Source: Vibrio casei (lineage in GTDB: Bacteria > Pseudomonadota > Gammaproteobacteria > Enterobacterales > Vibrionaceae). Taken from it: a DNA stretch of 64,000 nucleotides. Below the pieces are notes generated by a model, which saw only the letters and a program-made list of their open reading frames with translations, was not told the DNA's origin and searched no databases. Location of the stretch: assembly GCF_002218025.2 (NCBI RefSeq), contig NZ_AP018681.1, positions 1,116,001 through 1,180,000 of the forward strand. The letters are read 5' to 3'. Positions 1 to 7,620 of the stretch are shown one piece after another. The position numbers and the translations under genes are program-made. Each line of letters starts with the position of its first letter. Positions within the stretch are counted from its first letter, which is position 1.

Positions 1-780
1 ATTCTTAAAGTTACGATTAAGGTGACTTAAATCTGAAAACCCATACTTAAATGCAATATCCGCAGCGCTATTACCTAGCTCTACCTCTCGTTTTACACGA
101 TTGATTTTATAGCTAAGTACATACTGGTGTGGCGTCATGCCAAACTGTTTGTTAAACAAACGAATGAAATGATATTTAGACATATTGGCAGCGCTTGAAA
201 TCTCTTCAATATCTAGTTTTCGATTAAGGTTAAAGTGAATAAACTCCTTTGCTTGTTCCAATAGTTTATCAGTTCGACCATAAGCTACTTTATCGATAAA
301 AGAGCCATCTCCAAGACGAACAATTGAATGAGCGATGCCGAGTAACAGGTGCTCTTCTTCTAGTGAAGAAAGTGGCTGCTTCAAGTTCATAGAGTGTGCA
401 ATTGACATAATCTGTTTTTGCAAAATCGCATCATGGAAGGATGATACTTTCAATCGAGACTGATCTTTAGATACATTGCCTATGCTTTGCATCAAACTCA
501 TTATTGTCGATTCAGGTATGTATAGCATTTCATACTCCATATCTTTTCCGCCTCCAGCATGTCCATCATGAACCTGTTCTGGATTAAAAAAGATCACGTT
601 TCCTGCCTGACTTTTATGAAAAGCTCCATTACTAAAAAAATCCTGACGGCCACGGCATGTCACACCGATACTGAATTCTTCATGGGCATGTTTACCATAG
701 CTAAAGTCTTTGATCTTTGCCGAAAATGAACACAATCCTTTAGCGTGCGCACTTTTTTGATATCTAAATTGTTCTTGCAT
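1..780 (-). CDS. AraC-family transcriptional regulator (3' end outside window)
   Basis: The reverse strand reads open for 260 codons from an ATG at 780 (MQEQFRYQKSAHAKG) to the window edge, so the C-terminus is missing. The N-terminal half looks like an AraC-type cupin sensor (HAHEEFSIGV, then VIFFNPEQVHDGH). The C-terminal half has the two HTH units of the family: SSAANMSKYHFIRLFNKQFG followed by GNSAADIAFKYGFSDLSHLNRNFK. Only a few residues should be lost, judging from the usual 270-290 aa. Its target is probably a gene beyond the left edge, and the ligand cannot be told. The 277 bp between it and the next gene show no clear operator. Confidence 0.88.
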   Translation of the reverse strand, partial: MQEQFRYQKSAHAKGLCSFSAKIKDFSYGKHAHEEFSIGVTCRGRQDFFSNGAFHKSQAGNVIFFNPEQVHDGHAGGGKDMEYEMLYIPESTIMSLMQSIGNVSKDQSRLKVSSFHDAILQKQIMSIAHSMNLKQPLSSLEEEHLLLGIAHSIVRLGDGSFIDKVAYGRTDKLLEQAKEFIHFNLNRKLDIEEISSAANMSKYHFIRLFNKQFGMTPHQYVLSYKINRVKREVELGNSAADIAFKYGFSDLSHLNRNFKN

Positions 781-1057
781 GTTTACAGACTCAATCTATT
801 TAGTGGAAACATAATGAAAGTATAGGGAGCAAGTGATAGAGAAGATAGAACAAAATTGCTGGATGCATAACAGCTACTTTTTCTTACCTAGAAAACTTTG
901 GGGCAAAAACTTTCTAAAACAAAAGGTAAGTTGCCACAACAGCATCAACTTTGTTGTCGTTTGTAAGCTTTCATATCCTCCGACATCAAGGGTATAAATT
1001 GGTATTCCAATACGAAACCAGTACAATTAACGCGATTGCCTTACTTGAGCCATTACC

Positions 1058-2752
1058 ATGACTTGCTTTACACCCTTTTCAACCGATGTTTCCCATATCG
1101 CTTTACCTGAAACTTTCACCTTTCCATTTTGTTACGAGCCACATCCGTTAAGCCAAGTTGCTGTCGAACAACTACAACAGCATTTAGAGTCGCAAACCGA
1201 TTGGCAACATGACTTTGGCTTTGAAGAAAGCAGCATGGAAGCAGGTAAAATGTTTGGGGTGCTAGTGGTAAAAAACGCTCAAGGAGAACTTGGGTTTTTA
1301 TCGGCATTTTCTGGAAAACTGGCTGATAAAAATCACCTTCCCCATTTTGTACCACCGGTTTTTGACATGCTTACCGAGGGCAGTTTTTTCCTTGAAGGCA
1401 CCACACCGATTAATGTGATAAACCATAAAATCAAACAGCTTGAAGCGGATCCTGAGCTCGCCTTACTTCAACAAACCATTCGTGATTTTAAGCAGCAAGC
1501 TCAACAAGAAATGGAAGCATTACGCCTTACCATTGTCGAAAGTCGTAAGCAAAGAAAAGCATTAAGAAAACAAGCGGAATTACACTTTCAAAATCAATCA
1601 TTAAATGACGAAGCACTTCAAGCTATCTTTACCGATTTAAGCCGACAAAGCGTGGCAGAAAAAGCCCAACAGAAGCACTTAAAAGCATACTGGTTAGAAC
1701 AAGTAGAAACGGCAGAATCTCAGTTACAACAAAAAGTAGCAGTGATCGAACAGCTAAAAAAAGACCGCAAACAACAATCTGCCAAACTACAGCGAGAATT
1801 GTTTTCTCAGTACCAATTTCTCAACCAAAATCAGCAATCCAAATCACTGCTGGATATTTTTAAAGACAACACTAATCCAATACCACCAGCTGGCTCAGGA
1901 GAATGTGCAGCGCCTAAACTGCTGCAATATGCTTTTGCACATCATTTCACACCGATTTGTCTGGCTGAATTTTGGTGGGGCGCTTCACCGAAATCAGAAA
2001 TTCGTCAACATAAGAAGTACTACCCTGCCTGCCAAAGTAAATGCCAACCGATTCTTTCTCACATGTTGGAAGGTATTGAGCTTGACGAGAATCCTCTACT
2101 CAAAAATCATGCGGAAGGCAAAAACATCGACATCATTTACCAAGATGAAGCGATAGTGGTCGTCAATAAGCCTGCGGAGTTCTTATCGGTACCCGGCGTT
2201 AATGTGAAAGATTCGGTCTACACTCGCTTGCAAGTACTCTACCCTAATGTCGAAGGCCCATTTGTGCTGCATCGCTTGGATATGTCAACTTCTGGTTTGC
2301 TGGTGTTTGCCCTCACCAAGCGCGCCAATAGAAGCCTACAAAAGCAATTTATTACGCGTGGTGTGGAAAAAAGGTATGTTGCGTTATTGGATGGTAAATT
2401 AGCAGAAACGAACGGTGGTATTGATTTACCACTGCGTGGGGATTTAGAAGATAGGCCAAGACAGATGGTGTGTTTTGAACATGGCAAACCAGCGGAGACT
2501 CATTGGCAATTAATCGAAACTCTCACCATTAATGGCCTAGAAAAAAGTAAAGTTTATCTCTACCCAAAAACCGGCCGAACTCATCAATTACGAGTGCATT
2601 GCGCTCATCAAAACGGTTTGAATATGCCAATCACAGGTGACGACCTATATGGAGAAAAAGCCAACCGTCTGCATTTACATGCTCAGCAGTTGGCTTTTGA
2701 TCACCCTTATACTAAGCAAAGGATGGTGTTTGAAGTTGAAGAGGAATTCTAA
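1058..2752 (+). CDS. RluA-family pseudouridine synthase, long form with coiled-coil N-terminus
   Basis: A 564-residue protein that probably isomerises uridine to pseudouridine in rRNA or tRNA. The catalytic motif HRLDMSTSGLLVFA is present, with the family's essential Asp at about residue 408. Further RluA signatures are IIYQDEAIVVVNKPAEFLSVPG near 355-375 and KTGRTHQLRVHCA near 505. The first 350 residues are unlike E. coli RluA or TruC. They hold a charged, Gln/Lys-rich stretch (about 130-260) that should form a coiled coil, a layout I associate with a Vibrio/Shewanella subfamily. The target base is unknown. The gene ends 4 bp inside the convergent acetyltransferase gene. Confidence 0.9.
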   Translation: MTCFTPFSTDVSHIALPETFTFPFCYEPHPLSQVAVEQLQQHLESQTDWQHDFGFEESSMEAGKMFGVLVVKNAQGELGFLSAFSGKLADKNHLPHFVPPVFDMLTEGSFFLEGTTPINVINHKIKQLEADPELALLQQTIRDFKQQAQQEMEALRLTIVESRKQRKALRKQAELHFQNQSLNDEALQAIFTDLSRQSVAEKAQQKHLKAYWLEQVETAESQLQQKVAVIEQLKKDRKQQSAKLQRELFSQYQFLNQNQQSKSLLDIFKDNTNPIPPAGSGECAAPKLLQYAFAHHFTPICLAEFWWGASPKSEIRQHKKYYPACQSKCQPILSHMLEGIELDENPLLKNHAEGKNIDIIYQDEAIVVVNKPAEFLSVPGVNVKDSVYTRLQVLYPNVEGPFVLHRLDMSTSGLLVFALTKRANRSLQKQFITRGVEKRYVALLDGKLAETNGGIDLPLRGDLEDRPRQMVCFEHGKPAETHWQLIETLTINGLEKSKVYLYPKTGRTHQLRVHCAHQNGLNMPITGDDLYGEKANRLHLHAQQLAFDHPYTKQRMVFEVEEEF

Positions 2753-3309
2753 TCGGCCGATGGTTCAATTTTGCGAATTAACTTAGCTGGAGTTCCGCCA
2801 TATAAGCTATCCGGTGGAACATCTTTATTCACCACTGAGTTTGCCGCAATAACAGCACGAGCACCAATCGTGACGCCTTGTAAGATCACACTATTACCAC
2901 CAATCCAGACATCATCTTCTACCACAATGGGTTTACTAAACGTTTCCCAACGACGACGGCTTTCAAAATCAAGGGAATGACTGGCAGTACAAAACTGAAC
3001 GTTAGGCCCAATAAGAACATGATCTCCAATGGTGATCGGCGCGTTATCCAGCATGATAACATTCATGTTGAGAAAGGTATTCTTACCTATAGAAATCGGC
3101 TTACCAAACTCACACTGAAATGGTGGGGTAATAATACTTTCTTCACCAAGTTGGCCGAGCATTTGTCCTAGAATAGCTTGCTGCTCTGCAATGGTAATTG
3201 ATTGATTGAATTGCAGCTTCAATTTGGCTGTTTTGGTACGTACATCCGAAACACTGGCATCCATGCCATCAAAATCCTCTCCTTGCAGCATTTTTTCAAA
3301 TTCAGTCAT
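2749..3309 (-). CDS. Maa/LacA-type sugar O-acetyltransferase
   Basis: A left-handed beta-helix acetyltransferase that should move acetyl from acetyl-CoA to a sugar hydroxyl (maltose/galactoside acetyltransferase family). The N-terminal Mac domain begins MTEFEKMLQGEDFD. Hexapeptide repeats follow (NTFLNMNVIMLDNAPITIGDHVLIGPNVQ), then the active-site region with a His (FCTASHSLD) and the closing NSVVNKDVPPDSLYGGTPAKLIRKI. The length of 186 aa is normal. I chose the ATG at 3309 because the family starts MTEFEKML and a GAGA lies 6 nt upstream; an in-frame ATG at 3321 would add four residues. No sugar pathway genes are nearby, so the acceptor is unknown. Confidence 0.88.
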   Translation of the reverse strand: MTEFEKMLQGEDFDGMDASVSDVRTKTAKLKLQFNQSITIAEQQAILGQMLGQLGEESIITPPFQCEFGKPISIGKNTFLNMNVIMLDNAPITIGDHVLIGPNVQFCTASHSLDFESRRRWETFSKPIVVEDDVWIGGNSVILQGVTIGARAVIAANSVVNKDVPPDSLYGGTPAKLIRKIEPSAD

Positions 3310-3370
3310 GATCATTCTCATTTTGCAGGATGGGTGGAGTTAGAATAACGAAATAATGACTAAATGATAA

Positions 3371-3403
3371 TAAAAAAACCAGTAACCGTTGAGGCTACTG
3401 GTT
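3371..3403 (-). terminator. Rho-independent terminator of the gcvT transcript
   Basis: Arms TACTGGTT (3396-3403) and AACCAGTA (3377-3384) are perfectly complementary. Read on the minus strand, the hairpin is followed by a run of T (A run at 3372-3378), just downstream of the gcvT stop. Confidence 0.8.
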
Positions 3404-3429
3404 GTATTTTTTGACTTAAAAATTAAATT

Positions 3430-4554
3430 TTAACCGCGATAATAACGCTGTGGTACGAACGGCATTTTTTCGACTGTCATTGGTAGTTTCTTACCACGTA
3501 CATCCGCAAAAATTTCAGTGCCAATAACGGCAAACTCAGTGGCAACATACGCCATTGAAACAGGTTTACCTGCAGTTGGTCCTGCGGTGCCACTGGTCAC
3601 AATGCCAATTTCATTATCTTGCGCATCAAACAGCTTACAACCTTCACGAACGGGCGCTTTGGTTTGCCCTACTAAACCAACACGCTTACGAGCAACGTCT
3701 TTAGTTTCGATTTGCTTTAAGATGATATCTGCACCGGGGAAACCACCCGCACGCTCACCGTCAGCGCGACGTGGTTTGCTGATGCCCCACAACAAACTTG
3801 CCTCAACAGGTGTGGTGGTCGTATCAAGATCATGACCATATAAGCACAAACCACACTCTAAACGTAGTGAGTCACGTGCGCCTAAGCCAATCCACTCGAC
3901 TTCTTCACAAGCAGTTAATTTGTTGGCAAACTCAGCAGCTTGATCGCTCGGAATCGAAATTTCATAGCCATCTTCACCGGTGTAGCCTGAGCGACTAACA
4001 ATGCATTCTACACCATCAATATCGATCACTTTCACATCCATAAACAACATGTCAGCCACTTGTGGTTGAAAGCGAGCCAATACTTCCGCCGCTTTTGGTC
4101 CTTGTAGAGCCAACAACGCACGATCTTCAATCACTTCAAGCTCGATACCTTGCGGTAGATTGGCTTGTAAATGTGCAATATCTTGATCTTTACACGCCGC
4201 ATTCACCACAACAAATAAATGATCACCGAGGTTTGCCACCATCAGATCATCCATAATACCGCCTTGCTCATTGGTAAAAAACGCATAACGCTGTTTACCC
4301 GATGGAAGATCGATAATATCAACCGGTACTAATGCTTCTAACGCCGCTGCAGTACCTTGCCCTTTTAAGCGTAATTGCCCCATGTGGGATACATCAAAAA
4401 GACCCGCTGCATCACGAGTATGCAAGTGTTCCTTTTTTACGCCAAGCGGATACTGAACAGGCATATCGTAACCTGCAAATGGCACCATTTTCGCACCAGC
4501 GTCAAGGTGAACCGCATGTAACGGCGTTTTCAAACATGTATCTTGATCGGTCAT
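3430..4554 (-). CDS. gcvT: Aminomethyltransferase, glycine cleavage system T protein
   Basis: Transfers the methylene group from aminomethyl-lipoyl GcvH to tetrahydrofolate, releasing ammonia, in cytoplasmic glycine catabolism. It has 374 aa against about 364 in E. coli. Family blocks are in order: TPLHAVHLDAGAKMVPFAGYDMPVQYP at the start, DAAGLFDVSHMGQ near 48-60, GGIMDDLMVAN with the conserved Asp near 102-103, RSGYTGEDGYEISIP, GLGARDSLRLECGLCLYGHDL, and a C-terminal barrel ending FVPQRYYRG. It lies 42 nt behind the AGCS symporter on the same strand and is probably cotranscribed with it. A short hairpin GGC-GAAA-GCC and a GGAGG ribosome site (about 4560-4578) precede the ATG. Confidence 0.98.
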   Translation of the reverse strand: MTDQDTCLKTPLHAVHLDAGAKMVPFAGYDMPVQYPLGVKKEHLHTRDAAGLFDVSHMGQLRLKGQGTAAALEALVPVDIIDLPSGKQRYAFFTNEQGGIMDDLMVANLGDHLFVVVNAACKDQDIAHLQANLPQGIELEVIEDRALLALQGPKAAEVLARFQPQVADMLFMDVKVIDIDGVECIVSRSGYTGEDGYEISIPSDQAAEFANKLTACEEVEWIGLGARDSLRLECGLCLYGHDLDTTTTPVEASLLWGISKPRRADGERAGGFPGADIILKQIETKDVARKRVGLVGQTKAPVREGCKLFDAQDNEIGIVTSGTAGPTAGKPVSMAYVATEFAVIGTEIFADVRGKKLPMTVEKMPFVPQRYYRG

Positions 4555-4596
4555 TTATCCTCCATCGGGCTTTCGCCTACTGCAACCTCTGATCGA

Positions 4597-5958
4597 TTAA
4601 TCAGTGGTTTCTTTGATAGTGACATCTTTCCCTGAGAAATAGTCACGAGTTAATTTAAATACCACTGGGCTTAGTAACACCAACGCAATTAAGTTTGGAA
4701 TCGCCATCATTGCGTTCATGGTATCGGCCAGTAACCAAATAAAGTTTAATGAGCTCATCGCACCGACTGGCACGGCAAGTACCCATACAATACGAAACGG
4801 TTTAATCGCTTTGGCACCAAATAGGAATTGGACACATTTCTCACAATAGAAACTCCACCCCAAAATAGTAGTGAACGCAAAAATAGCCAACGCAATAGCC
4901 ACAATCACATTACCAAATGAGAAGGTGCTACCAAATGCGCTTGACGTTAGCGATGCACCTGTTTCACCCGACATCCATTCGCCAGACAAAATGATCGCAA
5001 AACCAGTAATCGAACAAACAATAATGGTATCGATAAAGGTTCCCAGCATCGCAACCAAACCTTGTTTCACTGGGTTCTTAGTTTTTGCCGCTGCGTGAGC
5101 AATCGGCGCAGAACCTAGACCGGCTTCATTGGAAAACACACCACGAGCCACACCAAAACGAATTGCTGCCCAAACTGCTGCACCCGCAAAACCACCTTGT
5201 GCTGCCACTGGGCTAAAGGCACTTTCAATGATCAAAGCAAACGCAGCTGGAATATCTGAAATATGAGCAATCATTACCCCTAAACCAGCAACGATATAAA
5301 ACAGCGCCATGAGAGGAACCAGCTTACCCGCCACCTCAGAAATGCGCTTAATCCCACCAATCAGCACGAGACCAACCAGTACCATCATAACAAGACCAGT
5401 GATCACTGGAGAGACACCAAAGTTACTGTCAAGTGCATCAGCCACTGAGTTTGCCTGTACACCGTTACCAATACCAAAACCGGCAATCGCGCCAAAAATG
5501 GCAAATAGGGTACCCAGCCACGCCCACTTTTTCGACAAACCGTTTTTGATGTAATACATCGGACCACCGACATAATTACCATGTTCATCTTTTTCACGAT
5601 AAGTAACAGCACACACCGCTTCTGAATACTTAGTTGCCATGCCAACTAGAGCCGTACACCACATCCAGAATAACGCCCCCGGGCCACCTAAAGCGATAGC
5701 CGTTGCCACACCCGCAATATTACCGGTACCTATAGTGGCAGAAAGTGACGTCATCAATGCATTAAACGGTGTAATATCCCCTTCCGATGAACTGGTACGC
5801 CCATTCCATAACAACTTAAAACCTTGCGGCAATTTTAAAATTGGCATAAATCTTAGGCCGAGCATTAAAAACAGCCCAACCCCTAAGATCATGACCAGCA
5901 TGGGAACACCCCATACCACGCCATTAATTGCAGCAATAAAATTGGTTAACGCTTCCAT
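4597..5958 (-). CDS. AGCS-family alanine/glycine:sodium symporter
   Basis: A 453-residue polytopic inner-membrane protein of the alanine or glycine:cation symporter family. It should import glycine or alanine with sodium. Recognisable blocks are LSATIGTGNIAGVATAIALGGPGALFWMW near 70-100, YVGGPMYYIKNGL, GNGVQANSVA, and ARGVFSNEAGLGSAPIAHAAA near 275-295. Being directly upstream of gcvT on the same strand, it is best read as the glycine importer for the cleavage system. The 195-nt leader has a tandem 15-bp repeat but no glycine riboswitch that I can recognise. Confidence 0.95.
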   Translation of the reverse strand: MEALTNFIAAINGVVWGVPMLVMILGVGLFLMLGLRFMPILKLPQGFKLLWNGRTSSSEGDITPFNALMTSLSATIGTGNIAGVATAIALGGPGALFWMWCTALVGMATKYSEAVCAVTYREKDEHGNYVGGPMYYIKNGLSKKWAWLGTLFAIFGAIAGFGIGNGVQANSVADALDSNFGVSPVITGLVMMVLVGLVLIGGIKRISEVAGKLVPLMALFYIVAGLGVMIAHISDIPAAFALIIESAFSPVAAQGGFAGAAVWAAIRFGVARGVFSNEAGLGSAPIAHAAAKTKNPVKQGLVAMLGTFIDTIIVCSITGFAIILSGEWMSGETGASLTSSAFGSTFSFGNVIVAIALAIFAFTTILGWSFYCEKCVQFLFGAKAIKPFRIVWVLAVPVGAMSSLNFIWLLADTMNAMMAIPNLIALVLLSPVVFKLTRDYFSGKDVTIKETTD

Positions 5959-5988
5959 GTTAAATCCTTTTGTAATTGATTTTTATGC

Positions 5989-6019
5989 TCAAATAACTTC
6001 AGTTTCAAATAACTTCAGT
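5989..6019. repeat. Tandem 15-bp direct repeat in symporter leader
   Basis: TCAAATAACTTCAGT occurs at 5989-6003 and again at 6005-6019 (16-bp period), 31-61 nt upstream of the symporter ATG. It could be a tandem regulator site or slippage; no function is assigned. Confidence 0.6.
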
Positions 6020-6153
6020 AGCGATCAAAAACAACGCCATGATGAAACACCCTGAATAACTCCATCATAAACATGAAAAAAGCATCTGACCTCGTCTTAG
6101 TCCTAAATTTGTGAAAAAACACCAGTTTTTTTAACAAAGTTACAACAATAATC

Positions 6154-6765
6154 TTATTTTGCTGTCACCCACAGAATTAATGCATCCTTTTCACTAACCG
6201 AAATTAAGGTGTGGCCCATGCTCGCGTCGTAATAAACACTGTCTCCTTCTTTCAATTCCACTGGTTCATAGAATTCACAGTAGAAGCGCACTTCCCCCTC
6301 TAGCACCAATAAAAACTCTTCCCCATCATGGCGAATCCATTCTTGGTAATCATCAAACGAACGAGATCGAATGCGGCTTTTAAACGGCACCATACGTTTA
6401 TTCGAAAGTTGGGTAGCAAGTAGCTCATGCTCATATGTTGTAGTTGGGTGAGGCTTACCTTGATCCGCGAATGTAATATCCCTGCGCCCGACAGCACTAG
6501 CTTGCTTTGGCGGTTCAAAGATTTGTGGAATAGGCATATCTAACCCAGTAGCTAATTTTTGCAATGCTTGGAAAGTAGGTGAAATCTGCCCATTTTCCAT
6601 TTTCGATAAAGTAGAGCGAGCTAAACCTGTCCGCTTACTCGCCTCTTCAAGCGTTAGCCCCATTTGCAAACGAATATCTTTTAAACGCTGCCCTAAATTC
6701 AATGGCGTTAATGTTTGATCTGAGTCGTCTGACTGAAATGCCATGTGGCTAGATTCTAAACTCAC
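6154..6765 (-). CDS. XRE-cupin transcriptional regulator of the glycine cluster
   Basis: A 203-aa DNA-binding regulator. An XRE helix-turn-helix at about 25-80 (LKDIRLQMGLTLEEASKRTGLARSTLSKMENGQISPTFQALQKLA) is followed by a C-terminal cupin at about 120-200 (GEEFLLVLEGEVRFYCEFYEPVELKEGDSVYYDASMGHTLIS) that would sense a small ligand. The start is a GTG at 6765 with AGGGGAT upstream; the downstream ATG at 6744 lacks a ribosome site. It sits between the leftward symporter-gcvT genes and the rightward gcvH-gcvP genes. By position it should control them, with glycine or serine as possible effector; this is inference. Confidence 0.9.
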   Translation of the reverse strand: MSLESSHMAFQSDDSDQTLTPLNLGQRLKDIRLQMGLTLEEASKRTGLARSTLSKMENGQISPTFQALQKLATGLDMPIPQIFEPPKQASAVGRRDITFADQGKPHPTTTYEHELLATQLSNKRMVPFKSRIRSRSFDDYQEWIRHDGEEFLLVLEGEVRFYCEFYEPVELKEGDSVYYDASMGHTLISVSEKDALILWVTAK

Positions 6766-6828
6766 TGATATCCCCTATCGTGCATAATCCATAAGTCAAC
6801 TGTTCGCTATTTGAACAAAAACACACAA

Positions 6829-6840
6829 GCAATCGATTGC
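6829..6840. promoter_or_regulatory. Palindrome GCAATCGATTGC upstream of the XRE-cupin gene
   Basis: A perfect 12-bp palindrome 64 bp upstream of the regulator start. The same half-site GCAATCG reappears in the inverted repeat before gcvH. Candidate operator, not proven. Confidence 0.4.
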
Positions 6841-6924
6841 ATTGCCATACTACCGATTCAAAAAGGCAGATTAAAGGGAAAGTGTTTCTTAAAAGGTGCG
6901 GTAGATAACAAAATTGGAAATCTT

Positions 6925-6940
6925 GTTTCCTATAGGAAAC
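6925..6940. promoter_or_regulatory. 16-bp perfect palindrome GTTTCCTATAGGAAAC
   Basis: Midway in the 371-bp divergent gap between the XRE-cupin gene and gcvH. Its length and TTTCC-N4-GGAAA form fit a dimeric HTH operator. It is loosely flanked by AAAAGGTG (6893-6900) and CACCTTTT. Best single candidate for autoregulation by the XRE-cupin protein. Confidence 0.5.
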
Positions 6941-7050
6941 TTTTAGTTGAATAATCACCTTTTGAAAAGTATGTTATTGGCAAAGGCATGTAAGGAACGA
7001 CGAGAAAAATCACCGTTCTTTTTAAATACATATTCAATGACTACACTACA

Positions 7051-7091
7051 AAAGCAATCGCTCTGTTATCTTTGGCGCAAACGATTGCTTT
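7051..7091. promoter_or_regulatory. Inverted repeat with GCAATCG half-sites upstream of gcvH
   Basis: AAAGCAATCG (7051-7060) and CGATTGCTTT (7082-7091) form a perfect 10-bp inverted repeat with a 21-nt spacer, 46 bp before the gcvH ATG. It could be an operator pair or an RNA hairpin in the gcvH leader. Confidence 0.45.
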
Positions 7092-7136
7092 TAATGCATT
7101 GATTAGAAATACATTCTATTTTTAGGAGCAAGAATA

Positions 7137-7517
7137 ATGGACATGACTCTAAAATTTACCGAAAGCCACGAGTGGGTTCGTGATAATGGTGATGGTACCG
7201 TAACCATCGGTATTTCTGAGCACGCTCAAGAAATGTTAGGCGACGTCGTATTTGTGGATCTACCAGAAGTAGGCGACACCATCGACGCTGGCGACAGTTT
7301 TTCTTTAGTTGAATCGGTAAAAGCCGCGTCTGATATTTATGCTCCTGTAACGGGTGAAATCGTTGAAATCAACGAAGACCTAGAAGACAGCCCAGAACTG
7401 ATTAACAGCGAGTCTTATGAAGGCGGTTGGATTGCAAAAATCAAACTAGATGACCCTTCTGAACTTGATAACCTTCAAGCTGCTGAAGATTATCTTGCAA
7501 GCATCGAAGAAGATTAA
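7137..7517 (+). CDS. gcvH: Glycine cleavage system H protein
   Basis: The lipoyl carrier that shuttles the aminomethyl group between GcvP, GcvT and the L protein. At 126 aa it has the normal length. The lipoylation motif [13 protein letters not shown] puts the modified Lys at residue 62. Other family marks are FTESHEWVR at the start and the acidic C-terminus ending [14 protein letters not shown] lies 8 nt before the ATG. It is first in the rightward gcvH-gcvP unit, but a terminator-like hairpin follows, so gcvH may be made in excess over gcvP. Confidence 0.98.
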   Translation: MDMTLKFTESHEWVRDNGDGTVTIGISEHAQEMLGDVVFVDLPEVGDTIDAGDSFSLVESVKAASDIYAPVTGEIVEINEDLEDSPELINSESYEGGWIAKIKLDDPSELDNLQAAEDYLASIEED

Positions 7518-7520
7518 TGA

Positions 7521-7555
7521 AACAGCCAGTACTCATTGAGTCACTGGCTGTTTTT
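7521..7555 (+). terminator. Terminator-like hairpin between gcvH and gcvP
   Basis: AACAGCCAGT (7521-7530) pairs with ACTGGCTGTT (7543-7552), followed by five T. A second, imperfect hairpin (about 7567-7602) lies before gcvP. This fits partial termination, or a separate gcvP promoter. Confidence 0.75.
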
Positions 7556-7620
7556 CAATCCAATATTAAAAAGTCAGCTTATTTCCATTCGCTGGCTTTT
7601 ACTTTAGTTCAGGTAACACA

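Noticed and set aside
4555..4600. Riboswitch in front of gcvT
   Set aside because: Only 42 nt with one GAAA hairpin; too short for a glycine aptamer and no conserved blocks.
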